Shown: positions 1-9,495, numbered from the stretch's first letter. The stretch: DNA of 64,000 bases from JAJDUF01 sp965214295 (GCA_965214295.1 OZ243944.1:3348001-3412000); one strand, 5' to 3'. Numbers and translations: made by a program. The notes: generated by a model from the sequence alone, not told the origin.

Positions 1-53
1 GCTTAATGCCCTGAGCCGCGGCAGCATTGTGCCCGCGCCGGGAGTCAAGGACA

Positions 54-944
54 ATGACGGCTGCAGAGGTAACAACCGGCCCGACCCGACCAAGCATTGA
101 CGTCTCATTGGTCGAGGCAGGGAAGCCGGTACTGCGAGAATACGAAGATTTCGCCAACCTTACCTTCCAATTCCCAGCCCTCAATCGCTTGCTTGATCTT
201 GTGGGGATATCCCCGGAGCAGGACGTTGTTGACTTGGGCTGTGGGACGGGCATGGTCACCCGCGCGCTGCTCGACCGGCGGGGAGAGGGGGCCAGCGGTC
301 GGTTCTATGCGGTGGATCCGGAGCCGGCGATGCTGGAGCGAGCCTCGAAGTCGGTGGGGCAAGGCACGGCGGTGGCGGTTTCCTGGCTGGTCGGTCGGGC
401 CGAAGAGCTTGACCGGTTGGTCCCCCCGGTTGATCGCGTGCTGTTCTGTAATGCTATTCACTTGGTCGAAGAAAAGGCGAACGGGTTACAGGCGATCTTC
501 GAGTCACTCAAACCAAAAGGCCGGTTAGCCTTCAACTCGGCATACACCAAGGACCATCGTCCGCCCGAATCGGAGTATTTCTACGTCGCGTGGATGCGGC
601 AGGCGCTGCGGGCGCTGCGGCAGGATCACCCGGACGTACAGCGCGATCCCTCGGCACCACGTCCGCTCGCCGGTACCGACCTGATGTCTCGTGAGGAATA
701 CCTTGATCTCGCGCGCCAGACGGGCTTTCGCGTAGTGGCTGACGAAGTGGCGCAGGTGGACATGCCGCTGGAAAGCTGGGTGGATATCAGCGCCTACAGT
801 CGCTTTGTCCGCTCGGTGCTCCCTGGTGTGCCCCTGGAATGGGCGGCTGAGGCGCTGCAAGAGGGCGCCCGGCGTGCCTTCCGCCGGCTGGGGCTGAGGT
901 CAGTGCCGCGGAACTGGCTCCAGGTCGTGTTAGAGCGGCCCTGA
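54..944 (+). CDS. SAM-dependent methyltransferase
   Basis: Class I methyltransferase of about 296 aa. The SAM-binding motif I is visible as VVDLGCGTG near residues 58-66, followed by an acidic strand end (YAVDPEP) and a motif-IV-like segment (VDRVLFCNAIHLV). The C-terminal third is helical and probably forms the substrate-binding part; the substrate cannot be told from sequence. I chose the ATG at 54 because AAGGA lies just upstream; an in-frame TTG at 27 would add nine residues. The gene stands alone and converges with the YggX-like gene on the other strand. Confidence 0.85.
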   Translation: MTAAEVTTGPTRPSIDVSLVEAGKPVLREYEDFANLTFQFPALNRLLDLVGISPEQDVVDLGCGTGMVTRALLDRRGEGASGRFYAVDPEPAMLERASKSVGQGTAVAVSWLVGRAEELDRLVPPVDRVLFCNAIHLVEEKANGLQAIFESLKPKGRLAFNSAYTKDHRPPESEYFYVAWMRQALRALRQDHPDVQRDPSAPRPLAGTDLMSREEYLDLARQTGFRVVADEVAQVDMPLESWVDISAYSRFVRSVLPGVPLEWAAEALQEGARRAFRRLGLRSVPRNWLQVVLERP

Positions 945-951
945 CGGGCGC

Positions 952-1263
952 TCACTGCGCCGCGGGTGGCGTGCCTTCCACCGTAGGGTCGGCCAGGGCC
1001 GGTGTATCTACCGGCTGTGTTGGGGCTACTTCCGGCAGCTTCAGGAACTCGGCCATCACCACGTATAGTTGCTGGCGATCCGCGGGCACGGCTACTTGCA
1101 GGCCGTAATGGTTGATGAGGTTGGCCGATGTCTGGAGCCATTCGGACCAGCAAGCGGCGCAGGTGCGCTCCTGGATAACCTGACCACGTGTGCCGCCCAA
1201 CGGCGGGCGTGGTAGCTGCTCACCGGTCTGCCCACAGCGCGTGCATGTCACCTGCGCCATCAT
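952..1263 (-). CDS. YggX-like Fe(II)-trafficking protein
   Basis: Small protein (103 aa) matching the Fe(2+)-trafficking/YggX pattern: an N-terminal CTRCG, a middle PRPPLGGTRGQ segment, then a W-x-EW-L helix and the LINHYGL stretch typical of the family. Unlike the enteric protein it carries a second cysteine pair (CAAC) after the first, so it may bind metal as a small ribbon. Its C-terminal tail is Pro/Ala-rich. In the family the protein protects Fe-S enzymes and handles labile iron; that role is inferred here. The ATGATG start at 1263/1260 is preceded by GGGAG. Confidence 0.65.
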   Translation of the reverse strand: MMAQVTCTRCGQTGEQLPRPPLGGTRGQVIQERTCAACWSEWLQTSANLINHYGLQVAVPADRQQLYVVMAEFLKLPEVAPTQPVDTPALADPTVEGTPPAAQ

Positions 1264-1353
1264 ATCTACTCCCTTCGTTCTCCGGATGGTCCTGCCCTGC
1301 CCCAAGTCTAGCAGGATGAAGGCCCGGGCTAAAGGGAGGCGCATAGCGCGCGC

Positions 1354-4300
1354 TCAAGTGCCAGCGGCCGGAGGGAGGCCGAGCGCCCAATCCACCACCC
1401 GGTCGAAGAGCCGGACTGCGTTGCCCGTGCTCCGATGGAAGGTGTCGTGACGCCAGAACAAGAAGACGGTCCTGGCCCGCGCCAGTTGCCCATTCAGCAG
1501 CTCGGCGCCCCCCTCCGCCACCAGGAGCGCAGGGTCGCCACCGAACAGATGCTTTGCGAGCACTTGTACCCCTGGACCAGTGGGTGGATAGGCGACGCTG
1601 AACGTATCGGGCCGGCGTACCACCCGCAGCCGCCCGTTAGGAGGTACCCCGGCGGTAATCGGGTGCTCCGCATCTACAATCCGGATGTCGGTTTGCTCGG
1701 GGCGAGTACCACCCCAGTGTGCCAACTGCGTTGCCTCCAGCAGCCGCGGCTCCCAGAAGATGAGTGGTGTCGCAGTCTGGGCGTAGCCTGCCGCCGTGTC
1801 GAGGCCCCGGATACTGGAACTGACCAAGAGTAGATCGTGGCTCGCGGCGACCTGCGCCGGATTAGGGGTGCTGCCAGCGGCGGTCCCGAGCACCGTGACC
1901 GTCGCGCCCCGCGCTTCCAAGTGTGCCACGACGGCGGTGTCACCTGGCGTCAGCTCTGCGGGATGATGTACCAGCAGGGCAATCCGGGTGTCCGGTGGCA
2001 GCGGCGCCAGCGGGACCAGGGCCGCTGCCGCTGCGAGCTGTGGGAGTTGTTGCTGGAGCACCACCGGGGCGCTGAGGTCGCGGAGGCGCTGGGCCTTGGT
2101 GTCCAAGGAAGCCGCGAGCCGTTGCAGCGCTGCTTCCCATTGTGCCACCGCCGCTGCCGGCTCTTGTTCGGGGAGCCAGCGGGCCGCTGCCGCTGCCATG
2201 ACCGGGCGCAACTCCGCGGCGAGCGCGGTGAGGCGCTCCCGCACGGCTGCGGTGGCCAATGCACCGGCAAGGTGCCGCTCGACCGCTGCCGTGAAGTAGG
2301 CTCGATACTGGGGATTGGCTAGGAGGCTGGCGAGGATCGGGATGAGTGAGCCAGGCGCCTCACGACCGGGCCGGCCATACATGTCAGGGGGCACGGCGGC
2401 ATCCCCCACGAACAGGCGCCAGCGGGTATCAGGGCCGTCACGCATCCGGGCCGCAAGCCAGCCGTGGCTGTCCCAAGTGATGTCTCCGGCCCAGAGGTGG
2501 AGGATGGTAAAGGCGGTGAAGCTCTCGATATCGAGCTGCTGCACCGCCCGCTCGTACTGCGCTGCTCGGCTCAAGTCCGCACCCCGCAGCCAGTCCACAA
2601 AGAGGTGCCAGCGGTAGGCGTTATCGGGGGCCGGCTCTCCCGCCGGGGCGCTGGTATACCAGGGGCGGGTGTCGAAGTGCGTAGTCAGGAAGGTGTTGTC
2701 GAGGTGCTCGGTGAGGTGGTACAGCCCCCAATAGGCCCCGTTCAGGTACAGCGCCACCCAGCGCCCGCGGGTCGCGACCTGCCCCATCGCGCCGTGTAGC
2801 TCCCGGACTAGCTGGCTCCGCACGTACACTGCATCCTCACCGGACAACGGCCCCCCATCATCGTGTCCTCTTCGGAGCACCAGTCGGGTATACGTCTGCC
2901 CCGGCTTTGGCCAAAATAGCGGATACGCTAACTCCTGCGATCCATACTCGGCCTGGAAGTGCAGCTCGAACGACTGCTTGGCCGCTGCCGGCCGGTTCTC
3001 CCCGCCGCGAATGCGGAGTCCCGCTGGCACACTGAAGTCCAACTCGCCTTCCGGTGATAGTCCCTGCACGGTCACCGGCCGCTCCCTGGCCCGCCCCCAG
3101 GCGGCCCACGCCGGCGCGTTGGCGTAGATGCCCGTCGCCGCGTCCCACAGGTGGGCCGGGTCCGTGACCAATGACACGACTGGCAGGTCAGTGCGCTCGT
3201 CCACCAGATAGGTCGCCGTGGTGACGGCACTCACTGGCACGCCCTCGTTCAAGGCCACGGCCCGCAGTGCCGTGGTTTCCGTCACCGCCAGGGGTGCCGT
3301 GTACGCCTGTCCGTCCACTGTCGGATCGGAACCGTCCAACGTGTAGGACACCGTAGCTCCCCCGACCGGCGTTGCCAGATGTACGGTCACTGGACTGGCA
3401 AAGCGCCCACCGCTCGGTGTAACCACTACTGGCGGGGCGTCCGCTGCCGCCCGCGGCGGAGTCGTGTTTGCCGCGCCGGGCGTGGGGTTCGGGAAGGAAA
3501 CCCACCGGTCGGATCCTGGCAACTGCCCCCGCGAGACATCCGCGACCTGCGGGCCGAACGTCGCCTCGTCCACCACCTGCCCGTCCGGACCGAACAAGCC
3601 CACGTAGCCGCCCGCGCGGTTCAGCCGAAAGCTCGCGTGCCAGCTATCGCGTGTCACCAGGTCCTCACCGGATGCCCACACCACCCGAAAGGCGCCCGGT
3701 GTTAGTGTCGCAATGGGCACGGGCCACTTGGTCGGCTGAGTGGGGTCGTCGGTGAGGCTGTAGCCGAGGAGGGTGAGGGGTGTATCGGTGGGGTTGTGCA
3801 GCTCCAGCCAGCCGGGGTAGCGTCCCCGGTCATCGAACGCCGTGTGTGTGTTCGCCGCGAGAAGCTCGTTGATACGGATACCCGGCCGGGCGGCCGGCCG
3901 GGCGGCCGGTGCCGGGGTCGCGAGCTGCGGGAGCGGCCGCAGCAGCGTCTCCGGGTCGCTCAATCGGCGTAGCCGCTGGGCATCGGCGGCCAAGGTCGCC
4001 GATATCCGTCGCAGCTCCGCTTCCCATTGCTCAACCAGCGCGGCCGGCTCCTCGTCGGGCCGCCAGCGGGTGGCTTCCGCCACGATGTCCGGACGCAACT
4101 CGGCGGCGAGCGCGTCGAGGCGCTCCCGCACGGCGGCGGTGTTCAGCGCCCCGGCTAGCTGGCGCTCGGCCTGCGAGGCGAAATACGCGCGATACTGGGC
4201 ATTCTGTAGTAGGCTGGCGAGTATCTGCCCGAGCTGTGTGTCGCCGGTCACTACGCGCTCGAACGTGTGCTCCTCAATCTCGAACGTCCACTCGGCGTCC

Positions 4301-5946
4301 CAGACGAAGAATCGCCAGCGCGTGTCCGGCCCCGTCCGCGAGCGCGCCACGATCCAATTCCTGTGCGGCCAGTCCGTGTTCCGTGCCCAGATGTTCAGCA
4401 GGACGTAGCCGGTGAAGTTCTCGATATCGAGCTGTTGCGCTGCCTGTTCGTACTGCGCCGCCGCGCGCAAGTCCGTCCTGGTCAGCCAGTCCACAAACCG
4501 GTTCCAGCGGTGCGCGCTGCCGGGGGCTTGCTCTCCTGATGCTGAGTTGATGTACCATTCGCTGGCATCGAAGTGCGTGGCTAGGAAGGTGTCGTCAATG
4601 CGCTCGGTGAGGTTGTATAGTCCCCAATAGGCCCCGTTCAGGTACAGTGCTACCCAACGTCCCTGGGGCGCCACCTGGCCCATCGCCGTGTGCAGGTCCC
4701 GTACCAACTGGTCCCGCACGTACACCCCTTCTCCCCCTGTCCACCAACTGTCGTTGTACCCGGCTCGCAACACTAGCCGGTCATACGTCTCGCTGGCCAC
4801 AGCGCCGGCCGTGTTGGCGCGCTGGCGTGGGCCTGCGACCGCCGGAGCGGTGGCCAGCGACTGCCCCGGCTGCGGCCCAAACAGCGGATATGCCAGCTCC
4901 CGCGGGCCATACTCCCCCCGGAAGTACAGCCGGAACGACTGCTTGGCCTCCGCATGTCTCCGGCTGCCGCCGCCGTGGAGGCGCAGCCCGGCTGCCATAT
5001 TGAAGGCCGGCTCTCCCTCCGGCGATAGCCACTCCACCGTTACCGGCCGCTCCCAACTGCGACCACGCTTTTGCGCGTTGATGTAGATGCCGCTTGCCGC
5101 ATCCCACAGGTGGGCCGGGTCCGTGACCAGCGACAGCACCGGCAGACCGGCCCTCTCGCCCACCAGGTACGTCACGGTGGTCACGGCACTGACCGGCACC
5201 TCGTCGTCTAGCGCCACCGCCCGTAGCACCGTCGTCTCCGTCAACGCCAGGGGTGCCGTGTAGGCCTGCCCGTCCACCGTCGGATCGGCCCCGTCCAGCG
5301 TGTAGTACAGCAGGCTGCCGGGAACCGGCGTGTAGAGCTGCACCGTCACCGGGGCGGCATAGCGTCCGCTGCCCGGCGTGACCTCGACCAGTGGCGCGTC
5401 CGGTGGTGCTCGCCAGCGATGCCGGGTCGTATTCGCCGTGCCGGGCGTCGGGATCGGGAAGGACACCCACCGGTCGAATACTGTGCCCAGCCGCCCCAGC
5501 GAGACATCCGTGACCTGCGGGCCGAACGTCACCTCGTCCACGAGCTGTCCGTCCGGGCCGAACAAGCCGACATACTCCCCGCCGCGGTTCAGGCGGAAGC
5601 TCGTGTGCCAGCCCTCCGGTGTCACCTGGTCGTGGCCGGAGGCCCAGAGCAGCAGAAAGGCGCCCGGTGCCAGCGTGGTGACGGGGAAGGGCCACTTGGT
5701 CGGCGCGGTAGGGTCGTCGGAGAGGGTGTAGCCGGCGAGGGAGACGGGGGTGGCCGTGGGGTTGTGCAGCTCGATCCAGTCGGCGTAGCCACCCTGGTCG
5801 TCGAGCAGCGTGCGCGTATTCGCGGCCTGGACCTCGGTGATGAGGACGCCGGGGGAGGTGGCTTGCGCTGCCGGTACCCCGCTCGTCAGCGCGACCAGGA
5901 GCATTCCCAGCAGCAGGGCACGCGCTAGGCGGATCAACCGACGCAT
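1354..5946 (-). CDS. Secreted double CotH/lamin-tail-domain protein
   Basis: Very large exported protein (about 1530 aa) with an N-terminal signal peptide (MRRLIRLARALLLG, cleavage near AAQA). It is built of two tandem copies of the same module: lamin-tail domain (about 35-150 and 690-800), chitobiase-type C-terminal domain (about 185-255 and 830-915) and a CotH kinase-like domain (about 265-640 and 918-1300). A further domain of about 200 aa at the C-terminus resembles ThuA/glutamine-amidotransferase-like folds (RIALLVHHPAELTPGDT). CotH proteins phosphorylate secreted proteins; copy 1 has the usual RWRFFVWDAEW block, but copy 2 reads RWRLFVGDAAV and looks catalytically impaired. The start is the ATG at 5946; a GTG two codons upstream is possible. 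Confidence 0.85.
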   Translation of the reverse strand: MRRLIRLARALLLGMLLVALTSGVPAAQATSPGVLITEVQAANTRTLLDDQGGYADWIELHNPTATPVSLAGYTLSDDPTAPTKWPFPVTTLAPGAFLLLWASGHDQVTPEGWHTSFRLNRGGEYVGLFGPDGQLVDEVTFGPQVTDVSLGRLGTVFDRWVSFPIPTPGTANTTRHRWRAPPDAPLVEVTPGSGRYAAPVTVQLYTPVPGSLLYYTLDGADPTVDGQAYTAPLALTETTVLRAVALDDEVPVSAVTTVTYLVGERAGLPVLSLVTDPAHLWDAASGIYINAQKRGRSWERPVTVEWLSPEGEPAFNMAAGLRLHGGGSRRHAEAKQSFRLYFRGEYGPRELAYPLFGPQPGQSLATAPAVAGPRQRANTAGAVASETYDRLVLRAGYNDSWWTGGEGVYVRDQLVRDLHTAMGQVAPQGRWVALYLNGAYWGLYNLTERIDDTFLATHFDASEWYINSASGEQAPGSAHRWNRFVDWLTRTDLRAAAQYEQAAQQLDIENFTGYVLLNIWARNTDWPHRNWIVARSRTGPDTRWRFFVWDAEWTFEIEEHTFERVVTGDTQLGQILASLLQNAQYRAYFASQAERQLAGALNTAAVRERLDALAAELRPDIVAEATRWRPDEEPAALVEQWEAELRRISATLAADAQRLRRLSDPETLLRPLPQLATPAPAARPAARPGIRINELLAANTHTAFDDRGRYPGWLELHNPTDTPLTLLGYSLTDDPTQPTKWPVPIATLTPGAFRVVWASGEDLVTRDSWHASFRLNRAGGYVGLFGPDGQVVDEATFGPQVADVSRGQLPGSDRWVSFPNPTPGAANTTPPRAAADAPPVVVTPSGGRFASPVTVHLATPVGGATVSYTLDGSDPTVDGQAYTAPLAVTETTALRAVALNEGVPVSAVTTATYLVDERTDLPVVSLVTDPAHLWDAATGIYANAPAWAAWGRARERPVTVQGLSPEGELDFSVPAGLRIRGGENRPAAAKQSFELHFQAEYGSQELAYPLFWPKPGQTYTRLVLRRGHDDGGPLSGEDAVYVRSQLVRELHGAMGQVATRGRWVALYLNGAYWGLYHLTEHLDNTFLTTHFDTRPWYTSAPAGEPAPDNAYRWHLFVDWLRGADLSRAAQYERAVQQLDIESFTAFTILHLWAGDITWDSHGWLAARMRDGPDTRWRLFVGDAAVPPDMYGRPGREAPGSLIPILASLLANPQYRAYFTAAVERHLAGALATAAVRERLTALAAELRPVMAAAAARWLPEQEPAAAVAQWEAALQRLAASLDTKAQRLRDLSAPVVLQQQLPQLAAAAALVPLAPLPPDTRIALLVHHPAELTPGDTAVVAHLEARGATVTVLGTAAGSTPNPAQVAASHDLLLVSSSIRGLDTAAGYAQTATPLIFWEPRLLEATQLAHWGGTRPEQTDIRIVDAEHPITAGVPPNGRLRVVRRPDTFSVAYPPTGPGVQVLAKHLFGGDPALLVAEGGAELLNGQLARARTVFLFWRHDTFHRSTGNAVRLFDRVVDWALGLPPAAGT

Positions 5947-6024
5947 ATGCACACCAGCTTGACCATAGTGTAACCGCGGCCGTGTATGAAGAAGGACTGT
6001 CCAGAGTCTAAACTGCTGGCCCCC

Positions 6025-6510
6025 TCACCGACTCGGCCGTTGTTGCCGGTGGCGGGCATAGGCGTAGACGACGGCTTGCTGCTCGCCGGTTTCGACCGAG
6101 CCTGGCCGCCGGGAGCGGACGTGAGCAATGGCCTCGGCCGGCGCATACCCCTGGTGGACCAGGTAGCAGGCGATGACCGTGCCGGTGCGCCCTAGCCCGG
6201 CGGCGCAGTGGACGGCGACGCCTGCTCCGGCGGCCAGCTTGCGCTCGATGAACGCGACGGCCGCCGCGATCTGGGCCAGCGATGGCGCCGCGAAGTCCTG
6301 GACCGGGTAGTGCCGGGAGGCTATGCCGAGCGCGTCGAGCTTGTCTTGGTCAATGGGCCGCTCGTGCAGCGTCACCAGGGCACGCACGCCGGCGGCGTGG
6401 AGGGCGCGTAAATGTTTATCATTGCGTGGGTAGCTGCTGGCGGCCAGCTTGCCTGCGATGATCCAATCGTAGCGGCGCGGTCCTAACCAGTCTGTCCAGC
6501 GCGTTGCCAT
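6025..6510 (-). CDS. Dual-specificity protein phosphatase
   Basis: Cysteine phosphatase of 161 aa in the dual-specificity/PTP fold. The P-loop HCAAGLGR holds the nucleophile Cys102 and Arg108; the likely general acid is Asp72 in the VQDF segment. The protein is about the minimal domain size and has no signal peptide or membrane segment, so it should act in the cytoplasm on phosphoproteins or small phosphorylated molecules. The ATG at 6510 is preceded by AGGAGA at good spacing; the longer open frame upstream lacks coding character and was not used. It lies upstream of the CotH-kinase gene on the same strand with a 78-bp gap, so a functional link is possible but unproven. Confidence 0.85.
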   Translation of the reverse strand: MATRWTDWLGPRRYDWIIAGKLAASSYPRNDKHLRALHAAGVRALVTLHERPIDQDKLDALGIASRHYPVQDFAAPSLAQIAAAVAFIERKLAAGAGVAVHCAAGLGRTGTVIACYLVHQGYAPAEAIAHVRSRRPGSVETGEQQAVVYAYARHRQQRPSR

Positions 6511-6764
6511 GTGTCTCTCCTGCCGACCTTTGATGCCGCCGGCGTGCGCCACCTTTGGAGAGGGCGTTGGCTGGTGCAAGCCGGCGGTGTCATTGCTGCC
6601 ATAAGTGTAACTGCGGCCGCCGTCGTGACGTTTGGCATCATCGGGGTCGGAACCGGCCAGCGTTCTCTGCCTGGAGCTGCGCGTCCTGCTGACGTGGGAA
6701 CGGACGCGAGGGTACCAGTCCCCTGGTGCGACACCCTGGCCGGTTGTCGTATGTCGTGGTGGTA

Positions 6765-6810
6765 GGCCGGAGCCGACAGGCTTCGGAAGGGGAACCTGTC
6801 GGCTCCGGCC
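6765..6810. repeat. 16-bp perfect inverted repeat
   Basis: GGCCGGAGCCGACAGG at 6765-6780 is exactly complementary to 6795-6810, with a 14-nt loop. It lies 15 nt upstream of the TauE start codon, between divergent genes. No T-run follows. It could be a dispersed palindrome or an mRNA leader hairpin. Confidence 0.8.
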
Positions 6811-6825
6811 TGCCAGGGAGTGTCC

Positions 6826-7617
6826 ATGCCTGACGGTATGCTCGGTGACTTGTCGGTCTTCCACCTCGTCTCACTCCCGCTGATCGGGGCCGTGGGGGGC
6901 GTTATCGCCGGGATGGTCGGCAGCGGTGGCGGTGTGCTGGTCGTACCGATGCTCGTCTACCTCGCGGGTGTAGGCTGGGAGGCGGCGACCGGTATTTCGG
7001 CAGCCCAATACTTCTTCGGTGCCATGTCGGGGGTAGTGCCGCACTGGCGCCGGCGCAACGTGTACCTCCGCGTGGGCGTGGCGATGATGGCAACGGGCGT
7101 GGTGTTTGCCCAGCTCGGCGCCTTGTTGTCGGCGCTGATGCCGGAGTGGACGCTCTCGCTGCTCTATCTGCTGTTAGCGGTGGTTGCAGCCACGTCGCTG
7201 CTCATGCCGACGCGCGAGGAGCGCGCCGGCACGGACGCCATCGAGATGCCTCGCCCGAACTGGCTCCTGATCGGGGGCATGGGCATGCTGGTCGGGTTGG
7301 TGGACGGCATCTTGGGGGTTGGTGGCGGGTTTATGCTGGTGCCGCTGATGGTGTACGTGCTGCAGATGAGGACCCGCCCGGCCATCGGCACGTCGCTTTT
7401 CGTCATTGCCGGCACGATGGTCTCGGCGCTGGCCGGCAAGCTGATCCAGGAACAGGTGCCGCTGCTCTCGTCCGCCCTCGTCACGCTCGGCGCGGTGGCC
7501 GGCGCGCAAATTGGGGCGCGACTCAGTGGCCGGCTGCGGCCATCGGTGCTGCGTCGGATGCTCAGTGTGCTGATCTACCTGGTCTGTCTCCGCATCCTGT
7601 TCGATGTCTTCACGTAG
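6826..7617 (+). CDS. TauE/SafE family sulfite/anion exporter
   Basis: Integral membrane protein of about 263 aa with roughly eight hydrophobic helices. The family's two glycine-rich repeats are present: GGVIAGMVGSGGGVLVVPML in the first half and GLVDGILGVGGGFMLVPLM in the second, in the order expected from the internal duplication. Members export sulfite, sulfoacetate or related organosulfur anions, or import sulfur compounds; the substrate here is unknown. The ATG at 6826 follows a GGGAG site. The gene is alone, and a strong hairpin lies just upstream. Confidence 0.88.
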   Translation: MPDGMLGDLSVFHLVSLPLIGAVGGVIAGMVGSGGGVLVVPMLVYLAGVGWEAATGISAAQYFFGAMSGVVPHWRRRNVYLRVGVAMMATGVVFAQLGALLSALMPEWTLSLLYLLLAVVAATSLLMPTREERAGTDAIEMPRPNWLLIGGMGMLVGLVDGILGVGGGFMLVPLMVYVLQMRTRPAIGTSLFVIAGTMVSALAGKLIQEQVPLLSSALVTLGAVAGAQIGARLSGRLRPSVLRRMLSVLIYLVCLRILFDVFT

Positions 7618-8225
7618 CCGCGTTTGCTTGCCTTGACGCTAGGGCCGGGGAGTGATGGTGTCGGAATCAGGATTTACCGGATGAAAGGATGGGCTGGATA
7701 GGCGGCGGGGGTGCCGCCCCCCTGATAAGGGTAGGTTTTTCGTGGAGAGCCGCGGGGGGGGGGACCTCACCCCTCCACCCCCTCTCCAACATTTGGAGAG
7801 GGGGTGGAGGGCCTGTTCCAGGTCCTCTGCATGGCCCTGGATTCCGGCCCGGTAGCGGAGTAGGGGACATGCTGGCGCCGGAATGACGGATGAGCCGGTG
7901 GGAATGACGGGGAGACGGGTGCAACATGGTGCGCCCCTACGGAAAAACCTCCCCTTGTCAGGGGGGCGGCACCCCGGCTCCGCAGGGGGGCGTGGATTCC
8001 GGCGAAAGCCGGAATGAGTGTTTTGCAGACACGCCCTTAGTGTTGGTCTGGCCAGTACTTGCTTCCTTCCTGCTGCACGCCTATTGGCAAGGGTACGGTA
8101 GCCGGTGCGGATTGCCAAAACCCCGGGGACGGGCGCAGCGTGCTGCGCCCCTACGCGCCGGGTGCCGGGCTACGCGCATCTCTGCTACACTCTCGCCGTC
8201 CGCATGGCGCCGGTACGAGAGAGTT
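7618..8225. repeat. Repeat-rich intergenic region with a MITE-like inverted pair
   Basis: No gene is convincing in this 608-bp gap. It contains two near-identical inverted ~39-bp segments (about 7704-7742 and 7940-7978), a CCCCCTCTCC/GGAGAGGGGG hairpin between them (about 7772-7812), a GATTCCGGC-type palindrome (7995-8018), two GCGCAGCATGCTGCGC-type palindromes (7917-7940, 8131-8154), a G10 tract near 7757, and a TCAGGATTTACCGGATG segment near 7668 that recurs near 41065. Confidence 0.75.
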
Positions 8226-9350
8226 ATGGCTATTGATCCGTCGCGTGGTCTTACCGTGGGGGTACTCGGCACGGGGCGCATGGCCCGATTGCACGTTAGC
8301 GGCTTGCAGGCCCTCCGGCAGGCCGGACTGGCTATCGGAGGCCGGCGCTACCCGGTGGCTATCGCGCTGTATGGGCGCGACCCGGCAAAGGTGGCCGCGC
8401 TGGCCGCCGAGTTCGGGATCGAGCACACGAGTACGGATCTGTATGGCTTTGTCCGCGCCCCGGCGCTCGACGTGGTGGACAACTGCTTGGTCAACGCGCT
8501 GCATTATGAGCCGCTGTTGGCAGCGATTCACGCGGGTAAGCACGTGTTCAGCGATAAGCCTTTGACCATCGAGGTATCCGAGGCCGAGCACCTGCTGGCC
8601 GAGGCCGAGCGAGTCGGCGTCTGCCACGGGATCGTGCAGAATATGCGCTTTCAGGGCGGCCCGACGGTTGCGCGGGAGCTGTTGGCGGCGGGCAAGCTCG
8701 GCCGTATTTTCCACGCGCGTGTCACGTGGGGGTACATGGTACCTAAGCGTGTGACCAATCGGCCGACATGGTTCTTCAAGGAGAAGCTCGCCGGCGGCGG
8801 CATTGTCCACGATATGATGGGACACTTCTTCGATCTCTTGCGTCACCTCTTGGAGCCATCCTGCGGCGCTATTGCGCGCGTCTACTGTGCGACGGATCGG
8901 GGATTCGACGAGCGTGAGGAGCCGGACGGTACGCCATTTCCTGTTGCGGTCGAGGACACGTGCAGCGTCGTGCTGCGCTTCCGCTCCGGCGCGATTGGCG
9001 ACGTGTTTGCCAGCTGGATACGGCGGAAGCATGAAGAGGTGCCGTTCGTGGAGATTGACGGCGAGGCCGGGTCGGTCGCGTTCAGCTTCAACGACCTCCG
9101 CTTCCAAAGCCAGGAGCGAACGCCTAGCTTCACCTACGATCCGACCCGCGTGCAGGCGGCGTTCGGGGAGGGGTGGGAGCGGATCGAGGTCCACCGCCGC
9201 GACCCGTTTGCGTTGCAGCTGGAGCGGTTCCTGCGCGGTGTTGTCACCGGGGAGAGCGTGGCGCCGAATTGGCACGACGCCGTACTCAACCAGCGCTTGA
9301 TCGAGGCGGCCTATCACTCGGTTGCCGAGCGGCGAGAGATCGCGGTTTAG
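8226..9350 (+). CDS. Gfo/Idh/MocA family oxidoreductase
   Basis: NAD(P)-dependent dehydrogenase of 374 aa. The N-terminal Rossmann motif VGVLGTGRMARLH (about 11-23) and the family's catalytic segment, here SDKPLT with Lys111 in place of the more common EKP context, are clear. The C-terminal half is the alpha/beta substrate domain (GGGIVHDMMGHFFDLLRHLL near 200). The substrate, probably a sugar or cyclitol, cannot be predicted. The start at 8226 is the first ATG whose downstream sequence fits the family and has GAGAG upstream; the open frame extends further upstream only through repeats. Confidence 0.88.
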   Translation: MAIDPSRGLTVGVLGTGRMARLHVSGLQALRQAGLAIGGRRYPVAIALYGRDPAKVAALAAEFGIEHTSTDLYGFVRAPALDVVDNCLVNALHYEPLLAAIHAGKHVFSDKPLTIEVSEAEHLLAEAERVGVCHGIVQNMRFQGGPTVARELLAAGKLGRIFHARVTWGYMVPKRVTNRPTWFFKEKLAGGGIVHDMMGHFFDLLRHLLEPSCGAIARVYCATDRGFDEREEPDGTPFPVAVEDTCSVVLRFRSGAIGDVFASWIRRKHEEVPFVEIDGEAGSVAFSFNDLRFQSQERTPSFTYDPTRVQAAFGEGWERIEVHRRDPFALQLERFLRGVVTGESVAPNWHDAVLNQRLIEAAYHSVAERREIAV

Positions 9351-9417
9351 GCGGCACGTTCTTCGTCCAGACTCACTCTGGCCCCCCTATGGTCCCCCCG
9401 CGTTGCAGGGGGACGTG

Positions 9418-9441
9418 GATTCCCGCGTGCGCGGGAATGAC
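9418..9441. repeat. GATTCCCGC-type short palindrome
   Basis: GATTCCCGC, four bases, GCGGGAATGAC. This family recurs between and within genes (e.g. 10892, 15199, 17188, 19457, 42637, 57230). It follows a GTCCCCCCGC/GCAGGGGGAC hairpin. Confidence 0.85.
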
Positions 9442-9495
9442 GGTACCGGCAACCTCTTTACAGAGCAATGGCGGGGGAGGGGATGACGAGGGGAC

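Noticed and set aside
4781..5695. 304-codon second minus-strand frame in the CotH gene
   Set aside because: Alternate-frame shadow of the CotH protein, rich in Gly/Arg without structure.
8151..9317. 388-codon minus-strand open frame
   Set aside because: Antisense shadow of the Gfo/Idh/MocA oxidoreductase.
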